This document shows positions 7,036-10,328 of a DNA stretch of 10,328 nucleotides, one piece after another; position 1 is the stretch's first letter; every line of letters starts with the position of its first letter. Origin of the DNA: JAFTYO01 sp045644765 (lineage in GTDB: Bacteria; Pseudomonadota; Alphaproteobacteria; RF32; CAG-239). A program made the translations under genes and the position numbers. Location of the stretch: assembly GCA_045644765.1 (NCBI GenBank), contig JAZRHM010000019.1, positions 1 to 10,328 on the forward strand. Direction: 5' to 3'. A model generated the notes under the pieces. It was not told the DNA's origin. It was given only the letters and a program-made list of their open reading frames with translations, and made no database searches.

Positions 7036-7313
7036 TGAATATTTATAAAAGAGCATTAAAAACTTGGGGGAAAGAACCTCAAATGTTGCAAGTTATTGAA
7101 GAAATGAGTGAACTGACAAAAGAAATTTTGAAAAATGTAAACAGAAAAAAAGATAATATAGCAGAGCTGATTGAAGAAACTGCCGATGTGGAAATTATGC
7201 TTAATCAATTAAAATGTTGCTATGATATTTTTGAACAAGTTGAAAAATATAAATCGGAAAAGCTCTTAAAAATTGAAGCTCGTCTTGATGATTGGGATAA
7301 AAACAAAGGATAA
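7035..7313 (+). CDS. MazG-like all-alpha NTP pyrophosphohydrolase family protein, inside the suf operon
   Basis: A 92-residue, mostly helical protein with the metal-binding pattern of MazG-type NTP pyrophosphatases: EEMSE at 22-26 and EETAD at 47-51 (the EExxE...ExxD arrangement). An IMLNQL segment follows, as in short MazG-like proteins common in phages and Firmicutes. The family hydrolyses nucleoside triphosphates to monophosphate and pyrophosphate, often as house-cleaning of non-canonical nucleotides; the substrate here is unknown. Its ATG overlaps the sufB stop by one base, with AGGA and GGGAG just upstream, and sufC starts 4 nt after its stop, so it is translated as part of suf. It is not a standard suf gene. 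It may be an acquired gene that landed without breaking the operon, or may have a real link to Fe-S assembly. The family call is confident, the role is not. Confidence 0.85.
   Translation: MNIYKRALKTWGKEPQMLQVIEEMSELTKEILKNVNRKKDNIAELIEETADVEIMLNQLKCCYDIFEQVEKYKSEKLLKIEARLDDWDKNKG
7305..7310 (+). promoter_or_regulatory. Ribosome binding site deciding the sufC start
   Basis: AAAGGA lies 7 nt before ATG 7318, inside the last codons of the MazG-like gene. The frame is open further upstream to 7273, but that extension (15 residues) overlaps the MazG-like gene, and SufC proteins normally begin just before the LLEIEDL segment. Confidence 0.65.
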
Positions 7314-7317
7314 AACA

Positions 7318-8082
7318 ATGAGTAAAACTCCATTACTTGAAATTGAAGATTTATGTGCAAGCGTTGATGGTAAGGAAATTATTAAAAATTTTAATTTAAC
7401 CATTAACGAAGGTGAAATTCATGCCATTATGGGACCAAACGGTGCAGGAAAATCTACATTATCGTATGTATTATGCGGTAAAGAAGGTTATGAAGTTACA
7501 TCTGGAAACATCAAATTCAGAGGTCAAGATTTGCTGGCTATGAACATTGAAGAACGTGCCAGAGCAGGTTTGTTTTTAGTTATGCAACATCCTGTAGAAA
7601 TTCCGGGTGTTACGGCAAATACATTTTTAAAACACGCCATAAATGATATAAAAAAAGCAAATAACGAACCTCAAATTGATACAATGGAGTTTATTAAAAA
7701 TCTAAAAGCCGAAGCTAAAACTCTTAATATTGACAACGAAATGTTAAAACGTTCATTAAATGTCGGTTTTTCCGGTGGAGAAAAAAAACGTATGGAAACA
7801 TTACAAATGGCAATTTTAAAGCCAAGTTTATCCATTTTGGACGAAGCTGATTCCGGCCTTGATATTGATGCCTTAAAAACGGTGGCTGATAAGATTAATT
7901 CTTTAAAAGACGGAACAAGATCGATGCTGATAATTACACATTTTCAGCGCTTGCTTAATTATATTGAGCCGGATTTTGTTCATATTTTTGCAAACGGTCA
8001 CATTGTAAAATCGGGCAATAAAGATTTGGCTGTTGAACTTGAACAAAACGGATATGCCGAATTTACAAAGGATACGTATTGA
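7318..8082 (+). CDS. sufC: Fe-S cluster assembly ATPase SufC
   Basis: A 254-residue soluble ABC-type ATPase, normal SufC length, which binds SufB and SufD and drives conformational change during cluster assembly. All ABC motifs are present: Walker A GPNGAGKST at 39-47; Q-loop VMQHP at 88-92; signature FSGGEKKR at 151-158, the SufC form; Walker B LSILDEADSGLD at 171-182 with Asp175 and Glu176; and the switch His208 in IITHFQ. The helical region around IPGVT (95-99) is also typical. There are no membrane segments, as expected for this cytosolic ABC protein. It starts 4 nt after the MazG-like gene and is followed by sufD, whose ATG begins one base after the TGA stop (TGATATG), indicating coupled translation. 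Confidence 0.97.
   Translation: MSKTPLLEIEDLCASVDGKEIIKNFNLTINEGEIHAIMGPNGAGKSTLSYVLCGKEGYEVTSGNIKFRGQDLLAMNIEERARAGLFLVMQHPVEIPGVTANTFLKHAINDIKKANNEPQIDTMEFIKNLKAEAKTLNIDNEMLKRSLNVGFSGGEKKRMETLQMAILKPSLSILDEADSGLDIDALKTVADKINSLKDGTRSMLIITHFQRLLNYIEPDFVHIFANGHIVKSGNKDLAVELEQNGYAEFTKDTY
8067..8072 (+). promoter_or_regulatory. Ribosome binding site for sufD
   Basis: AAAGGA lies 11 nt before ATG 8084, a little further than ideal. It sits in the end of sufC. The frame is open back to a TTG at 8033 within sufC, but the ATG just after the sufC stop fits both the operon spacing and the SufD N-terminus better. Confidence 0.55.
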
Positions 8083-8083
8083 T

Positions 8084-9319
8084 ATGAACAAATTGCTAAA
8101 TGATGCATTTATATCAGAAACAAATTCACCTGTTTTGAAACAATTGCGTCAAAAAGGGAAAAAATCTTTTGAATTTCAAGGCATTCCCCATGCAAAAACT
8201 GAAAAGTGGAAATATACCAAGACAAGAGAATTAAATCTTGATGATTTTGTCTTTGCTAAGGAAGAAGATTGTTCAAATTTCTCATCTGAGAATGTCCTAA
8301 ACTTTTCAGCGTATGAGATTAGGTTTTGTAACGGTAGATTGATAAAATCTGATTTTGACTTACCTAAAGAAATTCAAGCAATAAGATTAGCTGAGATTTT
8401 TCAGAATGAAGAATATACCAAATATTTAAACAAATTTGATATGGATAAATTTCCGTTTGCGGCACTTAACACTGCATATATAGAGCATGGGGTGTTTATT
8501 AAGGTTTCTAAAGAATATCAGGCACAAAAGCCTTTAGCATTGGTTTATCATATAAATGCTGATAAAAAATATTTTTCTAACATCAGAAACATTATTGTTG
8601 TAGAAGATGAAGCAAAACTGGATATTGTAGAATATTTTTATCATACAGGAGATATTAAAGCGCAATATTTTAATAATATTGTAAATGAAATTAATGTAGG
8701 AAAAAATACCATTTTAGGACATTATAAGGTTCAAAATGATGCCTTTAAATCTTTTCATATAGCGTTAAGTTGTATCGATGTTAAATCTGGTGGTAAATAT
8801 AATGGATTTTGTTTGCAAAAAGGTGCAAATTTATCCCGAAACGAAACTTTAGTTCGTCTTGTTGAAAAAGATGCTCAAGCAACGGTAAATTCTGCCTATG
8901 TAATAAACGGATGGGCTTGTGTGGATACAACAACCAACATTGAACATCTTTGCTCAGATACGACATCAAACCAGCTGATTAAAGGTGTTGTCGGAGGTAA
9001 TGCAAAGGGCGTTTTTCAAGGTAAAATACATATTGCACCGGAAGCAATAAGAACAAAAGGATATCAGCTTCATAAGGCTCTCTTGTTAAGCGATGATGCT
9101 GAAGTTGATGTAAAACCGGAATTAGAAATTTTTGCCGATGATGTCAAATGTTCTCATGGTTCAACATGCGGAGAACTTGATAAAGAACAAATGTTTTATT
9201 TACAGTCAAGAGGCATATCCGAAGAAAATGCAAAAAACATATTAATTGGTGCTTTTATAGAAGAGCCAATGTCTTGTATTGATAATCAGAATATTAAAGA
9301 TTGGATTAAAAGTTTTTAA
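8084..9319 (+). CDS. sufD: Fe-S cluster assembly protein SufD
   Basis: A 411-residue paralogue of SufB that completes the SufBC2D scaffold. The N-terminal helical part includes the family segment HAKTEKWKYT (36-45), where SufD proteins have a near-identical run. The beta-helix core covers about 130-355. The C-terminal domain carries KCSHGSTCGELD at 355-366 and FYLQSRGISEENA at 371-383. Cys356 and His358 have the CxH spacing of the E. coli SufD Cys358/His360 pair at the SufB interface, as I recall it, so the assembly site appears intact. Sequence identity to SufB is low except in the C-terminal domain, as usual. It is the last gene of this operon: a strong hairpin terminator follows 15 bases after its stop, and no sufS, sufE/sufU or sufA follows. 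Confidence 0.95.
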   Translation: MNKLLNDAFISETNSPVLKQLRQKGKKSFEFQGIPHAKTEKWKYTKTRELNLDDFVFAKEEDCSNFSSENVLNFSAYEIRFCNGRLIKSDFDLPKEIQAIRLAEIFQNEEYTKYLNKFDMDKFPFAALNTAYIEHGVFIKVSKEYQAQKPLALVYHINADKKYFSNIRNIIVVEDEAKLDIVEYFYHTGDIKAQYFNNIVNEINVGKNTILGHYKVQNDAFKSFHIALSCIDVKSGGKYNGFCLQKGANLSRNETLVRLVEKDAQATVNSAYVINGWACVDTTTNIEHLCSDTTSNQLIKGVVGGNAKGVFQGKIHIAPEAIRTKGYQLHKALLLSDDAEVDVKPELEIFADDVKCSHGSTCGELDKEQMFYLQSRGISEENAKNILIGAFIEEPMSCIDNQNIKDWIKSF

Positions 9320-9326
9320 GTATATG

Positions 9327-9367
9327 AAAAAAAACACCCCACCGTTAGCATCAGTGGGGTGTTTTTT
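9327..9367. terminator. Strong bidirectional intrinsic terminator after sufD
   Basis: GC-rich 8-bp stem CACCCCAC (9335-9342) / GTGGGGTG (9354-9361) with an 11-base loop. It is flanked by A8 (9327-9334) on the left and T6 (9362-9367) on the right, so it reads as a terminator in both directions. It separates sufD from the convergent autotransporter gene, whose stop is about 15 bases away. Confidence 0.92.
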
Positions 9368-9381
9368 GTTTGAGTTTTTGT

Positions 9382-10328
9382 TTAGAAGTCAAAGTTTAAG
9401 CCGAGGTTGATGTTCCAGCCTGTGCGGCCGCCGGAGCGACGGGTAAGTTCAACGTAGCCAGACTTATCAGCCCAGTTCTTTTCAACTCCAAAGCCATATT
9501 CTACATATGGTTTGGCGCTCATTTCTTCTAACAGAACATCATCAGCTCTTACTTCGGCATCATAGATATAATGCTTGTAGCTTACTTTTGCATAACCGTC
9601 TAAGTCTTTACCGATGCGGTTACTTACTTTGAGCTCAGGTGCAATTGTTATAACATTAGAAAACTCATTTTCCATCTTAACACCTGCTTTGTTGGTATAG
9701 TCTTCGGTATCCATACCGGTATAGGCCACATACAACGCAGGTGTGATTTTCCAGTTGTTATATGTCTTGATATCAACACCTGTCTTATTAGCAACGCTTA
9801 CTACCTTGGTATCAAACTTATCTTTACCCCAGGCGGTGTTTGCTTCACTTGTGATATAACCACCATTGAGTGTGAAGTTAGAGAACAGATTGTTCTTTCT
9901 GAACGCTGCACTTACACCAAGATAGCCGCTCTTTTGCTCAATCTTGCTATCGTTATATTTTTGTTTTCCGCCAACATAGGCACCATATACACCATATGCT
10001 GCTTTAACTCCGTTGTCATAAGTAAACACTTTGCTGTCTACTCCACCGACAATACCATATGCTTCGGAATCAATCGTGCCGTTAAAGTTGTCAACTTTTA
10101 CATCATCATCTGAACCAAAGGTCTTAACCCATACGCGCTTATTTTTACGGATGTTTACAACGTCTGATGTTTTCATGTAGTCGGTTGTATCGGCACCATA
10201 GTTGGTATCAGCTGAAACCATAACATCTCTATCAAAGATTTGTGTTATAACAGTATCTACAACTGCAACCGTTGTGTTTACATTAAGTGATGGTGCTTGG
10301 TTTGGTGCAACTTCTTCCGGTGCCGGTG
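9382..10328 (-). CDS. Autotransporter beta-domain protein, C-terminal part (N-terminus outside the window)
   Basis: On the minus strand the frame is open from the window edge to TAA 9382-9384, giving 314 residues. The Met codon at 10219-10221 is internal: 35 further codons without a stop precede it. A Pro/Ala/Glu-rich linker (PAPEEVAPNQAPS) leads into an autotransporter-type barrel. Recognisable pieces are RVWVKTFGSDDDVK, GTIDSEAYGIVGGVDSK, alternating aromatic strands, SAKPYVEYGFGVEKNW, RRSGGRTGWNINLGLNF and a terminal Phe. The last two are classic for the final barrel strands of type Va autotransporters. The barrel sits in the outer membrane and would export or anchor a passenger that is not visible here. 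The coding DNA is richer in G+C than the adjacent suf genes, including a GCGGCCGC near 9424. It is convergent with sufD and shares its terminator. Confidence 0.85.
   Translation of the reverse strand, partial: PAPEEVAPNQAPSLNVNTTVAVVDTVITQIFDRDVMVSADTNYGADTTDYMKTSDVVNIRKNKRVWVKTFGSDDDVKVDNFNGTIDSEAYGIVGGVDSKVFTYDNGVKAAYGVYGAYVGGKQKYNDSKIEQKSGYLGVSAAFRKNNLFSNFTLNGGYITSEANTAWGKDKFDTKVVSVANKTGVDIKTYNNWKITPALYVAYTGMDTEDYTNKAGVKMENEFSNVITIAPELKVSNRIGKDLDGYAKVSYKHYIYDAEVRADDVLLEEMSAKPYVEYGFGVEKNWADKSGYVELTRRSGGRTGWNINLGLNFDF

Noticed and set aside
10219..10221. ATG as the start of the right-edge barrel gene
   Set aside because: The frame continues without a stop to the window edge and encodes a Pro/Ala/Glu-rich linker typical of autotransporters, so this Met is internal.

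Overview
The window looks like chromosomal DNA of an AT-rich Gram-negative bacterium. Three kinds of outer-membrane-linked gene show a Gram-negative envelope: autotransporter-type beta-barrel ends, an NlpD-like LysM/M23 lipoprotein, and YajC-SecD-SecF encoded as separate proteins. The order M23 lipoprotein - yajC - secD - secF, next to a suf cluster, fits an alphaproteobacterium, possibly a small-genome host-associated one. That placement is an inference from gene order and composition; no rRNA or other marker is present.

Left edge (1-557): the last 58 codons of an outer-membrane beta-barrel protein on the plus strand. It is followed by about 380 bases without an intact gene. Within them lies a long open frame interrupted by one TAG (about 180-500), which looks like a decayed gene, and then an 11-bp hairpin.

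Minus-strand block (558-5468), in transcription order: LysM/M23 lipoprotein, yajC, secD, secF, then a CaCA-type Na+/Ca2+ antiporter. YajC, SecD and SecF form the accessory complex of the SecYEG translocon. A candidate promoter lies upstream of yajC. A terminator-like hairpin lies between secF and the antiporter, almost touching the antiporter's ribosome binding site.

Plus-strand block (5590-9319): sufB, a small MazG-like gene, sufC and sufD, packed with junctions of -1, 4 and 1 nt and so almost certainly one transcript. SufBCD is the scaffold complex for Fe-S cluster assembly. The usual partners (cysteine desulfurase SufS, SufE/SufU, SufA, an Rrf2-type regulator) are absent here, and the MazG-like gene is an unusual guest. 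A strong bidirectional terminator follows sufD.

Right edge (9382-10328): the C-terminal 314 codons of an autotransporter-barrel protein on the minus strand, running off the window and visibly richer in G+C than the suf genes. Most of the window is conserved housekeeping. The points most worth a second look are the MazG-like insertion in suf, the M23 domain that has lost most of its catalytic residues, the TAG-interrupted frame, and the secF/antiporter hairpin. I see no convincing undescribed multi-gene system.
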